NCBI GenBank assembly: GCA_016716505.1
Contig: JADJWF010000006.1
Coordinates: forward strand, 1-64,000
Direction of reading: 5' to 3'
Length of the DNA stretch: 64,000 bases
DNA from: Verrucomicrobiota bacterium
Lineage (GTDB): Bacteria > Verrucomicrobiota > Verrucomicrobiia > Limisphaerales > J093
A program made the position numbers and the translations under genes. Under the pieces are notes generated by a model. It searched no databases, was not told where the DNA came from, and worked only from the letters and a program-made list of their open reading frames with translations. Positions 8,891 to 18,156 of the stretch are shown here, piece by piece (position 1 is the first letter of the stretch; every line of letters starts with the position of its first letter).

Positions 8891-9682
8891 ATGTTGCCGC
8901 CAATCAAACTGTCGTGGCGCCCTTCGAACGACTTCTGGGAACTGTCGTCGCTGTTCGAAGACGGTCACCTGCTGGCCCTCGACAAGCCCGCAAACCTCGC
9001 ACTGGCCTCGACCCAAGAAGACGAGCCAAGCCTGACCAACCTGATTGCCGCCGGCATTCGGGAGGGGGCGCGGTGGGCCACGGCTCGCGGGTTGACCGGT
9101 TTGTTCGCCGCGAACCGCGTCGAGCCGGACGGTTCGGGCGTCGTGCTGTTCGCGAAGTCCCGTCCTGTGCTGGCCGAGCTGACCAGTCAGTTTGGCTCCT
9201 GCCAGCCGAATCGCGTTTACTGTGGCGTCGTGAAGGGGCAACCGCGGGAGAATGACTTTGAAGTCACGGTCCCACTGGCCCCGCATCCCGGCCGGCCCGG
9301 TGGTTTGGTGGTGTCCCCGGGTCGCGGCAAGAAGTCCATCACCCGGTTTCAAGTGCTGGAGCGATTCGCGGGGTACGCCCTGCTACGCTGCGAACCGCTG
9401 ACCCATCGGCCGGGCCAGGTCGGCAGCCATCTGCGCTGGATCGGCCTCCCCCTCGTGGCGGACCCGTTCGCCGGTGGTCAGCCGCTGTTACTCTCCCGCC
9501 TCAAGCGCGACTACCGTTTCAAGGGGGATCAGCCCGAACGACCCTTGCTGGGACGAACCGCACTGCATCTCGAGCGCGTCACGGTCAACCACCCGGACTC
9601 CGGCGAACCGGTCAGCATCGAAGCTCCGCTGCCGAAGGATTTCCGCGTGGCTTTGAGGTATTTGCGCCGCTACGCGGGTTGA
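8891..9682 (+). CDS. RluA-family pseudouridine synthase-like protein with Asp-to-Glu at the active site
   Basis: A 263-residue protein with RluA-family fold signatures: LFEDGHLLALDKPANL near residue 22, the active-site region near 75, the NRVYCGVVKG strand, and a C-terminal RPGQVGSHLRWIGLPLVADP-like segment. In true RluA/RluD enzymes the active-site motif is HRLDxxTSG with a catalytic Asp. Here it reads NRVEPDGSG, so His, Leu, Asp and Thr are all changed and Glu sits at the catalytic position (about 78). It may be inactive as a pseudouridine synthase or may act as an RNA-binding paralogue. The ATG at 8891 was chosen; an alternative TTG at 8822 overlaps the upstream stop and would add 23 residues. 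Confidence 0.75.
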   Translation: MLPPIKLSWRPSNDFWELSSLFEDGHLLALDKPANLALASTQEDEPSLTNLIAAGIREGARWATARGLTGLFAANRVEPDGSGVVLFAKSRPVLAELTSQFGSCQPNRVYCGVVKGQPRENDFEVTVPLAPHPGRPGGLVVSPGRGKKSITRFQVLERFAGYALLRCEPLTHRPGQVGSHLRWIGLPLVADPFAGGQPLLLSRLKRDYRFKGDQPERPLLGRTALHLERVTVNHPDSGEPVSIEAPLPKDFRVALRYLRRYAG

Positions 9683-9724
9683 GGGCAAGGGCGGGGGACC
9701 ACGGTGGACAGTGAAGCCCCCGTG

Positions 9725-10660
9725 CTAGGCGAAGTCGGCGAAGACCTGTCGCGCGTACTCGCCACTGCGGCGATGGGCTTCGACGGCAGTCAGGGTTTTG
9801 GGCGTTCCGGACTCGACCGCGACTTCCAGCACCAGGTGCGGCTTCACCCGTTTCCGTTTGAGCGCGGCGGCGAGCGCTGCGTGATCAATGTCGCCCGGTC
9901 CCAGCGTTTCCGACCAGACGCCGTTGTGTGACTGCCGGAGGTGGAGTTCGCTGATCCGGTGGCCGTAAAGCTCGACGACGTCGAAGAGGGCCACCTGCGA
10001 ATTTCCCGCGCCGCGATACATCCAGTGCGAGTCGAGGCACAACGTCACGTAGCGCGGATCCGTACCGACCATCATGTGGTGGAACTCCCGGGCTGCGGCG
10101 CGCAACTCGATGTCGTGGTAGTGGTAGGCGAGCGTCATCTTGAGCGCGGCGAGTTCACGCCCCAGCCGGTTCAACGCGGCGGCCTGGGTTCGCAACTGCG
10201 CATCGCTCTTGTTTTCCGGCCCACCCCAGCGGATCGGGTTCGGATTGGTCACGATGATGCGCGTGCCGAAGGGCTTTACCTCCCGCGCCACGTCCAGAAT
10301 TCGGCCCACGCTCTCTTCCGCCTGAGCCGCTTCGTGCAGCGTGCTGTTGACGTACAGCGACCGCATCTCGAGCCCATGCCGGCGAAGCAGAGGGAGCAGG
10401 TTCCGAACATCTTCGGTGCCGCCGGCGCCGGGCTCGAAGCCGTTGATGCCGCTGGCGACCACGTCAGCCAGTCCAGAATCGAGGTCGGCCGCAAAGTTCC
10501 GTCCCTCGCGCTGATAGAAGACGTGCCACGAATAGGCGTTGGTGGCGAGATGCAGCGATTTGGTTTTGGCGGCGCGAAGCCCCGGGGCAACGAGGAGGGT
10601 GGCAGTGGTGCGGCAGGCACGCTGGAGGAACGCGCGACGGTTTTGAGGGGGCAGTTTCAT
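9725..10660 (-). CDS. Exported xylose-isomerase-like TIM-barrel protein
   Basis: A 311-residue protein whose N terminus carries a twin-arginine-like signal (QNRRAFLQRACRTTATLLVAPG), followed by a sugar phosphate isomerase/epimerase-type TIM barrel. Features typical of the AP-endonuclease 2 superfamily include ITNPNP-like strand ends, YHYHDIEL (metal-binding His/Glu), CLDSHWMYRGAG and a C-terminal HLVLEVAVESG. Such proteins act on sugars or inositol derivatives; substrate is unknown. It lies directly downstream of the GH127-like glycosidase on the same strand, 78 bp away, which suggests a joint role in catabolism of a plant-type sugar. Converges with the RluA-like gene. Confidence 0.8.
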   Translation of the reverse strand: MKLPPQNRRAFLQRACRTTATLLVAPGLRAAKTKSLHLATNAYSWHVFYQREGRNFAADLDSGLADVVASGINGFEPGAGGTEDVRNLLPLLRRHGLEMRSLYVNSTLHEAAQAEESVGRILDVAREVKPFGTRIIVTNPNPIRWGGPENKSDAQLRTQAAALNRLGRELAALKMTLAYHYHDIELRAAAREFHHMMVGTDPRYVTLCLDSHWMYRGAGNSQVALFDVVELYGHRISELHLRQSHNGVWSETLGPGDIDHAALAAALKRKRVKPHLVLEVAVESGTPKTLTAVEAHRRSGEYARQVFADFA

Positions 10661-10738
10661 GCGATCAGAATCGAGCGGGAAGTGGCGGATGGCAAGGCTT
10701 GAGCCGTGGCCGGGAATCGTGCTGTCATCGCCGGGGGG

Positions 10739-13210
10739 CTAATTCACCTTCCACTCCAAGATTCCGCCGGAAAACCCGGGCTGCAGTTGGACCTCCAGCC
10801 GCAAGGCGGTAGTTTCGACCGGCGGGAATTCAGTCGTGTTCCAGCCATCCCGCCGCGTGTCAATCCCCGCGCCGGGCACCGGCAGCCAAGTGTCGCCCCG
10901 TCTGGCGAGCAGGCGCGCCGAAGCCGGCACGCGGCACTGCCCAGCACCGGTGTCATCGAACCAGTACACCGAGACGCCGCCCACCTTGCGCGGTTGACCG
11001 AAGTCGAATTGGACCCACTCGATGGTGCCCTTGCGCGGCCACCAGGTGAATCTCGGGATCTCCTGGTCGTTGGAGTGCGCCGGTTCGATCCCATCGCCCA
11101 ATGCGTCCAGCGAGTCGCTTTCGTAACAGTGAGAAGCGCTCGCGGGGAAGGCGGAGGGCTTGGGCTGGGCGGGCGGCGTCCAGGTCACTGCCTCCGGGCC
11201 ATCCCCGATCACCGGGAACTGGGCAATTCGCAGCCGGGCGGCCCCCATAGGAATGAGGCGAATCCTTTCGGTTGGTTCGCTGGACTTGACCGGGCTGGTT
11301 TGGAGGAGGCCAACCAGGCCGAGGCGGTCGGCCTGCCACTCGGGAATGCGGCGCCCCTTGGCGACCAGCTCGATCGGGGTGCCTTCGTGCGTGAACGGCA
11401 TCTCGTTCCCCGGATATTCGCGTCGCACCACTTCGAACGACTCGGTGGGTTCGGCCTTCAGCTCGAGTCCATAGTTCCAGGGCGTTGTGGGCAGAATTTC
11501 CCAGGCCGGCCAGCGGTCGGTGCCGCCCTCGCGGACCATTTTCTCGCGGATCTTCAGGGAAAAGGTCAGCGGCCCGCGATCAACCGAGACGCTGTTCTTG
11601 TTTTTCGTCCACTGCCGGACCGTGATCGGCATGGGCAATTCCCACGTGACGCGATCACCGTTGCGCCATTCGCGATCGAGGCGCACGAAAGTCAACCGCC
11701 GGGGCGCGATCGCCTGGGCGGCCCCGTTGACCTTGAGGGTCGGCGTGGTCGTCCAGCCGGGCACGCGCAGGTAAAGCGGGAATCGCACCGGCTCTGGCGT
11801 GGCGACCGTGAACTCGATGCGCTCGTCGAAAGGGTAGTGGGTGTTGGCAGTCACGGTGACCAGCGTGCCGTCGCCCACTTTCGCCCGGACGGCACTGGGG
11901 GCGTACAGCACTGCCGCCAAGCCGTTGCCCGATGTGGCCGCCCAAAGGTGTTCGGCGAAGTAGGGCCAGCCGTGTCCCCAGTTGTGCTGACAGCAACGGT
12001 GCGAGTAGGGGTCGAAGTGAAGCATCGGCCCGCTGTTTTGGTAGCCGGGAGCCTTGTTGTGGCGGTCGGAGCGGATGAGGTTGGGCGCGGTCAGGTAGCG
12101 CAACGCCTTAAGGTCGGCCGTGAGCGCGGCGGGCAGGGAGTTGAACGCCACGTCCTCGCACCGATCCGCCCAGACCGGGTTGCCCGTGACGAACAGCAGG
12201 CGCTCGTGGGAGAACATCATTTCCACCATCCCGCAGGTTTCGACGGCCTGGCGCGGGTCGCTGTAGCCGGGGCGGCAGTTTTCGTCGCCGCCGAACATGC
12301 CGCCGGGCACCTGGCCGTAGAGGTCGCGCATCGTCTGCCAGTTGCGCTCGGCGGCGTGCAGATGACGGGGATCACCGGACTGCATCCAGAAGAACGCCGG
12401 CCCGCCGAAGCCCTGCGCCATGTTGACGTTGTGCCAGTTGGGAATGCCGTCCACCCAGCGGGCCGTGCGACGTTCGATCTTTTTCCCCAGATCGAGGAGC
12501 CAGGGCTGGCCTGTGCGATTGTAGAGCCAATAGACGCTCCACAGGTTGTCGGCGGCGCGGCTGGTGGCCCAGTAGCCGACGATAAACCGTTCCTCCGGCA
12601 CCCGCATTTGATAGTCGAAGTACCGCTCCATGGCCCGCAACACGCGCTCGTCGCCGCTGAACTCGTAGTAGGATTGCAGGCACATCAGCATGATCATGTT
12701 CGGCCAGAGGTCCTCGCGGCCCTTGAGATCCGTGGCCTCGCCAGTGCGCCCTTCGCCCGGGCCGAACCAACCGTCCGGCTGCTGACTGTTGAGCGCGCCG
12801 TTGATCCAGACCTTTGCCTCTTCGATCTGCGCCGGGTCCCGCAGCAGGTAGGCGCAATCGCCGAACCCCTTGAGCCAGTAGGGGACCTCTTCCCATCCGT
12901 GGTCGCCGCGCCCCCGCGGATCAAGCCAGGCGTTGTTTTCCTTGCGCAAGTAGCGGCTCAGTTCGCCCAGGTGGCCGTGGAAGCCGGCGTTCTGGAGCTC
13001 AAGCTGTTTCCGGAGCCAGCCGCGCGGTTCGATGGCCGTCAGGGGCAGCTTGATCAATGGGCTTGGCGCGAGCGGCGGGCGGTTCGCGACGTAGTGCTGG
13101 TTTGGGACCGCCGTATCCGGCCGTTCAACCACCGACACTTCGTTGGCCGCGACGTTGATCAGCACGTTGCCCAAAGCGAAGGACAGGAGGCGGAAGATTG
13201 TGGCTCGCAT
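10739..13210 (-). CDS. Exported GH127-like glycosidase (beta-L-arabinofuranosidase family) with C-terminal discoidin-like domain
   Basis: An 823-residue exported protein (hydrophobic N terminus). The central (alpha/alpha)6-type region carries the GH127 metal/nucleophile signature: a Glu near 310 (FGGDENC), Glu-x-Cys at 324-326 (VETCGMVEMM) and a Cys-Cys pair at 406-407 (HRCCQHN). This matches the Glu/Cys3 zinc site described for beta-L-arabinofuranosidase HypBA1. A beta-sandwich follows (TLVTVTANTHYPFDERIEF onward). The last 160 residues resemble an F5/8-type C (discoidin) domain (WVQFDFGQPRKVGGVSVYWFDD). Likely removes L-arabinofuranose or a related sugar from plant or exopolysaccharide; the exact sugar is not determinable. 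Upstream partner of the TIM-barrel gene on the same strand. Confidence 0.85.
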   Translation of the reverse strand: MRATIFRLLSFALGNVLINVAANEVSVVERPDTAVPNQHYVANRPPLAPSPLIKLPLTAIEPRGWLRKQLELQNAGFHGHLGELSRYLRKENNAWLDPRGRGDHGWEEVPYWLKGFGDCAYLLRDPAQIEEAKVWINGALNSQQPDGWFGPGEGRTGEATDLKGREDLWPNMIMLMCLQSYYEFSGDERVLRAMERYFDYQMRVPEERFIVGYWATSRAADNLWSVYWLYNRTGQPWLLDLGKKIERRTARWVDGIPNWHNVNMAQGFGGPAFFWMQSGDPRHLHAAERNWQTMRDLYGQVPGGMFGGDENCRPGYSDPRQAVETCGMVEMMFSHERLLFVTGNPVWADRCEDVAFNSLPAALTADLKALRYLTAPNLIRSDRHNKAPGYQNSGPMLHFDPYSHRCCQHNWGHGWPYFAEHLWAATSGNGLAAVLYAPSAVRAKVGDGTLVTVTANTHYPFDERIEFTVATPEPVRFPLYLRVPGWTTTPTLKVNGAAQAIAPRRLTFVRLDREWRNGDRVTWELPMPITVRQWTKNKNSVSVDRGPLTFSLKIREKMVREGGTDRWPAWEILPTTPWNYGLELKAEPTESFEVVRREYPGNEMPFTHEGTPIELVAKGRRIPEWQADRLGLVGLLQTSPVKSSEPTERIRLIPMGAARLRIAQFPVIGDGPEAVTWTPPAQPKPSAFPASASHCYESDSLDALGDGIEPAHSNDQEIPRFTWWPRKGTIEWVQFDFGQPRKVGGVSVYWFDDTGAGQCRVPASARLLARRGDTWLPVPGAGIDTRRDGWNTTEFPPVETTALRLEVQLQPGFSGGILEWKVN

Positions 13211-13364
13211 GGGCGAACCAAACCCGATTTGTGTTTCAGCCTCAAGCGCCGTTGTGTGGTCGGCGCTGGCGAGGGCAAGGTGATCGAATCTGCCAGCTCG
13301 GAACTGGCGAGTCGGCGATGAAGGGAACTTGCCGGAGGGCGGCGGGTCGCACTACCTTCTCTTC

Positions 13365-14174
13365 ATGAATTCCCAAGTCAATATTGCCACCGTCGGGACG
13401 CGGATGAGCCAGCGGCAGGCCGTTGGCTTCACCTTGATCGAGTTGCTCGTGGTGATCGCCATTATTGCGATCCTCGCCGGAATGCTCTTGCCCGCTTTGT
13501 CCAAGGCCAAGGCCAAGGCGCACGGCATCAAGTGCATCAGCAACGGCAAGCAACTCAGCATGGCTTGGATCATGTACGCGGACGACCATCGCGATGATCT
13601 GGTGCCCAACGGGGACGGGACCGAAGACGGCTGGGTGGGCGGCTGGATCAGCGCCTCGAACCCGATCAACATTCGCGACGCGACGAACATCAACCTGCTC
13701 AAGCCGCCGCACGGGAAGCTCTACCCGTACAACAACTCGATTGACATCTACAAGTGCCCTGCCGACCGGTTCCTGGTGACGATCGGCGGGACCAAGCACC
13801 TGCGCACGCGCAGCATCTCGATGAACGGGTTCATGAACGGCAGCAGTTGGCACACGGATCTCGTGGACAAGAAGTGGTGGACCTACCGCAAGCTCAGCCA
13901 GATTCCTTCCGCCTCGACCCATTTCGTGTTCATAGACGAGCGCGAGGAAAGCGTGGACGACGGCTACCTGCTGGTGCTCGTGGATCGGCCGCCGGAATGG
14001 GGCAATCTGCCCGCCATTTACCACAACGGCGCCAGCGGCCTGTCGTTCGCCGACGGCCACGCGGAGGTGAAGAAGTGGGTGGATCCGGACACGCTGAAGA
14101 AAGGGATCAGCGGTGTTCGCCGGGCACCGCGCGATACCGCGTGGATCAACGAGCGTGCGACCACGCTGCGTTAG
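13365..14174 (+). CDS. Type II pseudopilin-like protein (N-methylation leader, H-x9-DG type)
   Basis: A 269-residue protein with a class III leader: GFTLIELLVVIAIIAILAG, with cleavage expected after the Gly before Phe and Glu at +5. This is followed by MLLPALSKAKAKA and a long globular domain (MAWIMYADDHRDD, KCPADR) ending with SFADGHAEVKKW. This architecture is hugely expanded in Verrucomicrobia and Planctomycetes, where copies are assumed to be exported by type II secretion/type IV pilus-like machinery. Function of individual copies is unknown. Starts at ATG 13365 (MNSQV) or ATG 13404 (MSQRQ) are possible; a further TTG at 13329 is unlikely. No secretion ATPase or prepilin peptidase is nearby. 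Confidence 0.85.
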   Translation: MNSQVNIATVGTRMSQRQAVGFTLIELLVVIAIIAILAGMLLPALSKAKAKAHGIKCISNGKQLSMAWIMYADDHRDDLVPNGDGTEDGWVGGWISASNPINIRDATNINLLKPPHGKLYPYNNSIDIYKCPADRFLVTIGGTKHLRTRSISMNGFMNGSSWHTDLVDKKWWTYRKLSQIPSASTHFVFIDEREESVDDGYLLVLVDRPPEWGNLPAIYHNGASGLSFADGHAEVKKWVDPDTLKKGISGVRRAPRDTAWINERATTLR

Positions 14175-14253
14175 AGAGCCGGCCTCGAAACGCGTCGTCG
14201 TGGCGGGACAGGCGCGGCAGGCGGACGGCTCCTGCCGCTTGGGCACCCAGCAA

Positions 14254-14277
14254 AACAGCCCGCCGAAGCGGGCTGTT
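14254..14277 (-). terminator. Rho-independent terminator for gdhA
   Basis: On the minus strand the sequence reads AACAGCCCGC-TTCG-GCGGGCTGTT followed by TTGC: a perfect 10-bp stem with a stable UUCG tetraloop and a short U stretch. It lies about 68 bp past the gdhA stop and also faces the end of the convergent pseudopilin gene, so it could act on both. Confidence 0.85.
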
Positions 14278-14344
14278 GCGCTGAGAATCTCCCCGGCCAA
14301 CGGCTTCGCCGTCGGCTCAGGCCGAGTGGTCGAAGACGAGTCTG

Positions 14345-15682
14345 TCAGACCAGGCCTTGATCCAGCATGGCATCCGCGACCTTGGTGAAGCCGGCGATGT
14401 TCGCGCCCACCAGCAGGTTGCCCGGCTGGCCGTAGTCCGCGGCGGTGTCCCAGGCGTTCTTGTGGATCGTGACCATGATGTGGTGCAGCCGCTTGTCCAC
14501 CTCTTCGCGCGTCCACGGCAGGCGCATCGAGTTCTGGCTCATTTCCAAGCCGGAGGTGGCCACGCCGCCCGCGTTGGCGGCCTTGCCGGGGCCGTAAAGG
14601 ATTTTCGCGGCGAGGAACTGGTGAATCGCGTCGGGATCCGACGGCATGTTGGCGGCCTCGCTCACGAGATAGCAGCCGTTCTTGAGCAGGCGGGCAGCGT
14701 CCTCGCCGTTAATCTCGTTCTGGGTGGCGCAGGGGAACGCGCACTGACAGGCGAGGATCCACGGCCGCTGACCTTCAACGTACTCGACACCGAATTCATC
14801 CGCGTACTCCTTGATGCGGCCGCGGCGGACGTTCTTGAGGTTCTTGATCCACTCGAGCTTCTCCTGGTTGATGCCGTTCTTGTCGTAGATGAAGCCGTTC
14901 GAGTCGGACATCGTGACCGGTTTGGCCCCCACCTGAATGAGCTTCTCGACCGTGAACTGGGCGGCGTTGCCGGAGCCGGAGACGGTGCAGACCTTTCCGG
15001 CCAGCGATTCGCCCCGCGTCTTGAGCATCTCCTCGGCAAAATAGACGCAGCCGTATCCGGTGGCTTCAGGCCGGATCAGCGAACCACCCCAGTTGATTCC
15101 CTTGCCGGTCAGCACCCCGGTGGACTCGTTGGCCAGCCGCTTGTACTGCCCGTAGAGATAGCCAATCTCGCGGCCGCCGACGCCGATGTCGCCGGCCGGC
15201 ACGTCGGTGTCCGGGCCGATGTGCCGGAACAACTCGGTCATGAAGCTCTGGCAAAAGCGCATGACCTCGTTGTCGGACTTCCCTTTCGGATCGAAGTCCG
15301 AGCCGCCCTTGCCGCCGCCCATGGGCAGCGTGGTGAGCGAGTTTTTGAAGACCTGTTCGAACGCGAGGAACTTCAAGATGCTCAGGTTCACGGTCGGATG
15401 AAATCGCAGGCCGCCCTTGTAGGGCCCGATGGCGCTGTTCATTTGGATGCGGAACCCGCGGTTGATCCGGTACTGGCCCTTGTCGTCCTGCCACGGCACC
15501 CGGAAGATGATCACCCGCTCCGGCTCGACCAACCGTTCCAAAACTCGACCTTCCACATACTTCTTGTGCCGCTGCACAGCGGGCTCGATGGATTCGAGCA
15601 CTTCGGTCGCGGCTTGCAGGAACTCTGGTTCGCCGGCGTTACGTTTTCGGACCGATTCGAGGATCTCGTGGATGATGGCCAT
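14345..15682 (-). CDS. gdhA: Glutamate dehydrogenase, hexameric (probably NADP-specific)
   Basis: Interconverts 2-oxoglutarate plus ammonia and glutamate; cytoplasmic nitrogen assimilation. The 445-residue length is that of the hexameric enzymes. Conserved segments are RGFRIQMNSAIGPYKGGLRFHPTVN, the lysine-rich catalytic stretch TLPMGGGKGGSDFDP, PAGDIGVGGREIGYLYGQYKR, the Rossmann motif VSGSGNAAQF and the C-terminal GVATSGLEMSQNSMRL. The start gives the usual IHEILESVRKRN N terminus. The upstream region to 16065 separates it from a divergent PEP-binding gene. A strong terminator follows. Cofactor preference is inferred from resemblance to E. coli GdhA, not proven. Confidence 0.95.
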   Translation of the reverse strand: MAIIHEILESVRKRNAGEPEFLQAATEVLESIEPAVQRHKKYVEGRVLERLVEPERVIIFRVPWQDDKGQYRINRGFRIQMNSAIGPYKGGLRFHPTVNLSILKFLAFEQVFKNSLTTLPMGGGKGGSDFDPKGKSDNEVMRFCQSFMTELFRHIGPDTDVPAGDIGVGGREIGYLYGQYKRLANESTGVLTGKGINWGGSLIRPEATGYGCVYFAEEMLKTRGESLAGKVCTVSGSGNAAQFTVEKLIQVGAKPVTMSDSNGFIYDKNGINQEKLEWIKNLKNVRRGRIKEYADEFGVEYVEGQRPWILACQCAFPCATQNEINGEDAARLLKNGCYLVSEAANMPSDPDAIHQFLAAKILYGPGKAANAGGVATSGLEMSQNSMRLPWTREEVDKRLHHIMVTIHKNAWDTAADYGQPGNLLVGANIAGFTKVADAMLDQGLV

Positions 15683-16065
15683 GGGATGTCAGTGTCTGGA
15701 ATGGATGAGGTGGTTTGCTGGTCCTTCGCTGGCGCCCGAGGAAGGCAAGACCGCTGCCGTTCTCGACTGGAAAGTCCGAAGGACGGCATTCGATTGCTTC
15801 GTGCTGGCTGCCACGCGCATCAAGGACGGCTTCTGCTATCTGAGCAGCCGCCGCAAGTCCACTGCAAACTTTGTAGCGCGGAACTTCCGATGCCCGGTGG
15901 ATCGTTGTGTTCGGGCTCGGCCGACGTCTGCGAACTTGGCTGGCCGGTGGCATCGGGTTGGCCGGCGGGCGCGGCGCGATGACGATCTGGTCGCGGCCTT
16001 GATTGAGGGGCGAGGGGCCGACAGACTGCTCGGAAGCGGTTTCAGCCAAACTCCCCTCGACAAAT
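15683..16065. other. Divergent intergenic region, no gene recognised
   Basis: Holds the promoters of gdhA (leftward) and the PEP/pyruvate-binding gene (rightward). I found no convincing operator, riboswitch or RNA gene. The open frames that cross it are low-complexity shadows. Confidence 0.4.
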
Positions 16066-18156
16066 ATGAGCGCCACCAAGGAGGTCATTAGCTCCGGCAT
16101 GCCGGGACTCGATCGCGTGCTGCTGGGTCTGCGGGCAGGGGATAACGTGGTCTGGGAGGTGGACGGGGTCGAAGATTACCTGCCGGTGTTGCCCCCGATT
16201 TGCCGGGAAGCGACACGCCTCGGGCGACGACTGATTTACTTCCGGTTCGCCCGCCACCAGCCGTTGCTCCAAGAGGCCAGTGGGGCCGAGGTTTACGTGA
16301 TGAACCCGGCGGAAGGGTTTGAACGATTCCTGACCGGGATTCTGGATGTCATCGAGCAGGCGGGACCGGGAGCGTTCTACGTGTTCGATTGCCTCTCCGA
16401 TCTGGCCGCCGACTGGTTCAGCGATCGGATGCTGGGCAATTTTTTCATGATTGCGTGTCCGTACCTGTACGAGCTGGACACCATCGCCTACTTCGCCCTG
16501 CTCAAGAATCAGCACTCCTTCCACGCCACCGACAGCATCAACCGGACGGCGCAGGTCGTCATCGAGGTCTTTCGCCGCGACGGCGAACTCTTCATTCATC
16601 CCGTCAAAGTCTGGGGCCGGCACACGCCCACGATCTATCTGTTGCACCGACAGCAGGGCGACGAGTTCGTCCCGGTGACCAGCAGTGCGACGATCGCCGA
16701 CATCCTTGGCAGCGTGCCCAAACCGTGGTTGGAATTCAGCATCCACCGGCCAGGCGTTTGGGTGCGCACGTTCCATGAGGCGCAGCAGGCCGCCAACGCC
16801 CTCCGGACGGGGGGGACCCCGACCGTGGAAACCACGGAGCTGTTCGAGCGGTTGCTGAAGATGGTGGTCACCAGCGATGAGCGGTTCCAGTCCCTGGCGC
16901 GAAGGTATTTCGACCTCGAAACGCTGGTGGAGATCATGCAGCGGATGATTGGGACCGGCCGGATTGGCGGCAAGTCCCTCGGGATGTTGCTGGCGCGGGC
17001 GGTGCTGCGGCGGGCCGGTCCGCAGTGGGCCGAGAAACTGGAGAGCCACGATTCCTTCTACGTCGGGTCCGACGTGTTCTACACCTACCTGGTGCAGAAC
17101 GGCTGCTGGTGGCTGCGGCGGCGTTCGAAGGACTTCGACGCTTATCTCCGCCAAGCTGCGGAGGCTCGGGAACGGATTCTCAAGGGAACGTTCACAGAGG
17201 GCATCGAGGAACAGTTCGTCGAGATGCTGGAGTATTTCGGCCAGTCGCCCCTGATTGTGCGGTCGAGTAGCCTGCTGGAGGACAACTACGGCAATGCCTT
17301 CTCCGGAAAGTACCATAGTGTGTTCTGCGCTAACCAGGGCTCGCCGCACGAACGCCTCGAGGCGTTGAAGAATGCAGTGCGCACCGTCTATGCCAGCGCC
17401 ATGAGCGAGGAAGGGCTGCGCTACCGATTGCACCACGGTCTGCTGGATCGCGATGAGCAGATGGCGCTCCTGATCCAACGTGTCTCGGGCGAGATGTACG
17501 GCTCGCTCTTTTTCCCGCATGTGGCCGGGGTGGGTTTTTCCTTCAACCCGTTCGTGTGGCAGGAGGACATTGATCCGCAGAGCGGCCTGTTGCGGCTGGT
17601 GTTCGGGCTCGGCACCCGGGCAGTGGATCGCGCGGACGACGACTATACGCGCCTCGTGGCGCTGAACGCCCCGCTGAAGCGTCCCGAAGCACGCTCCGGC
17701 GAATGGCGCGAGTTCGCTCAACGCCGCGTGGATGTGCTCGATCTCCAAAACAACCAACTGACGAGTCGTGATTTCGAGACGGTGGCGGCGGCGTTTCCCA
17801 CCGACCTGATCGAATTGTTCGCGACCCGCGACGAATCTTCAGGGCCGCCGCGCGACGAGGCGGTTGCCGTGCCGCGCTTTGCCGGCAGCCTGTCCTTCGA
17901 ACGGTTGCTCGGCGAGACGGATTTTGCGCCCACAATGCGCGATCTGTGTCGAGTGCTTCAGGAGGCCTATCAATACCCCGTGGACATCGAGTTCACCGCC
18001 AACTTCTGCCCGGACGGCCGGTTTCGCGTGAACCTCGTTCAGTGCCGGCCCCTTCCAGGTCAGGATTGGTGGCGGCGGCACGCGCGTAACGCCTCCGGAA
18101 ACCGTCGCTCCGGAGCGTTTGTTGTTTCGATCTTTCGGCCCGATCGTGGGGCATAG
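16066..18156 (+). CDS. PEP/pyruvate-binding domain protein, N-terminal part (frameshifted gene)
   Basis: About 660 meaningful residues of a large protein related to PEP synthase and pyruvate phosphate dikinase N-terminal domains. An N-terminal RecA/KaiC-like region (SSGMPGLDRVLLGLRAGDNVVW) has Ala/Gly-rich rather than a full Walker motif. A PPDK_N-like domain follows (GTGRIGGKSLGMLLARAVL, LIVRSSSLLEDNYGNAFSGKYHSVF, QRVSGEMYG, the EFTANFCPDGRFRVNLVQCRPL ending). Nothing suggests the PEP-utilising or PEP-binding C-terminal domains of true PEP synthase. After VQCRPL the frame goes off; the last 37 residues are out-of-frame junk. The ATG at 16066 begins MSATKEV. The downstream frame at 18119 continues the protein, see that entry. 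Confidence 0.8.
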   Translation: MSATKEVISSGMPGLDRVLLGLRAGDNVVWEVDGVEDYLPVLPPICREATRLGRRLIYFRFARHQPLLQEASGAEVYVMNPAEGFERFLTGILDVIEQAGPGAFYVFDCLSDLAADWFSDRMLGNFFMIACPYLYELDTIAYFALLKNQHSFHATDSINRTAQVVIEVFRRDGELFIHPVKVWGRHTPTIYLLHRQQGDEFVPVTSSATIADILGSVPKPWLEFSIHRPGVWVRTFHEAQQAANALRTGGTPTVETTELFERLLKMVVTSDERFQSLARRYFDLETLVEIMQRMIGTGRIGGKSLGMLLARAVLRRAGPQWAEKLESHDSFYVGSDVFYTYLVQNGCWWLRRRSKDFDAYLRQAAEARERILKGTFTEGIEEQFVEMLEYFGQSPLIVRSSSLLEDNYGNAFSGKYHSVFCANQGSPHERLEALKNAVRTVYASAMSEEGLRYRLHHGLLDRDEQMALLIQRVSGEMYGSLFFPHVAGVGFSFNPFVWQEDIDPQSGLLRLVFGLGTRAVDRADDDYTRLVALNAPLKRPEARSGEWREFAQRRVDVLDLQNNQLTSRDFETVAAAFPTDLIELFATRDESSGPPRDEAVAVPRFAGSLSFERLLGETDFAPTMRDLCRVLQEAYQYPVDIEFTANFCPDGRFRVNLVQCRPLPGQDWWRRHARNASGNRRSGAFVVSIFRPDRGA

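Noticed and set aside
10706..13321. 871-codon plus-strand open frame
   Set aside because: Shadow of the GH127-like gene; translation is low-complexity and lacks any domain.
14357..15982. 541-codon plus-strand open frame opposite gdhA
   Set aside because: Antisense shadow of a highly conserved gene in GC-rich DNA.
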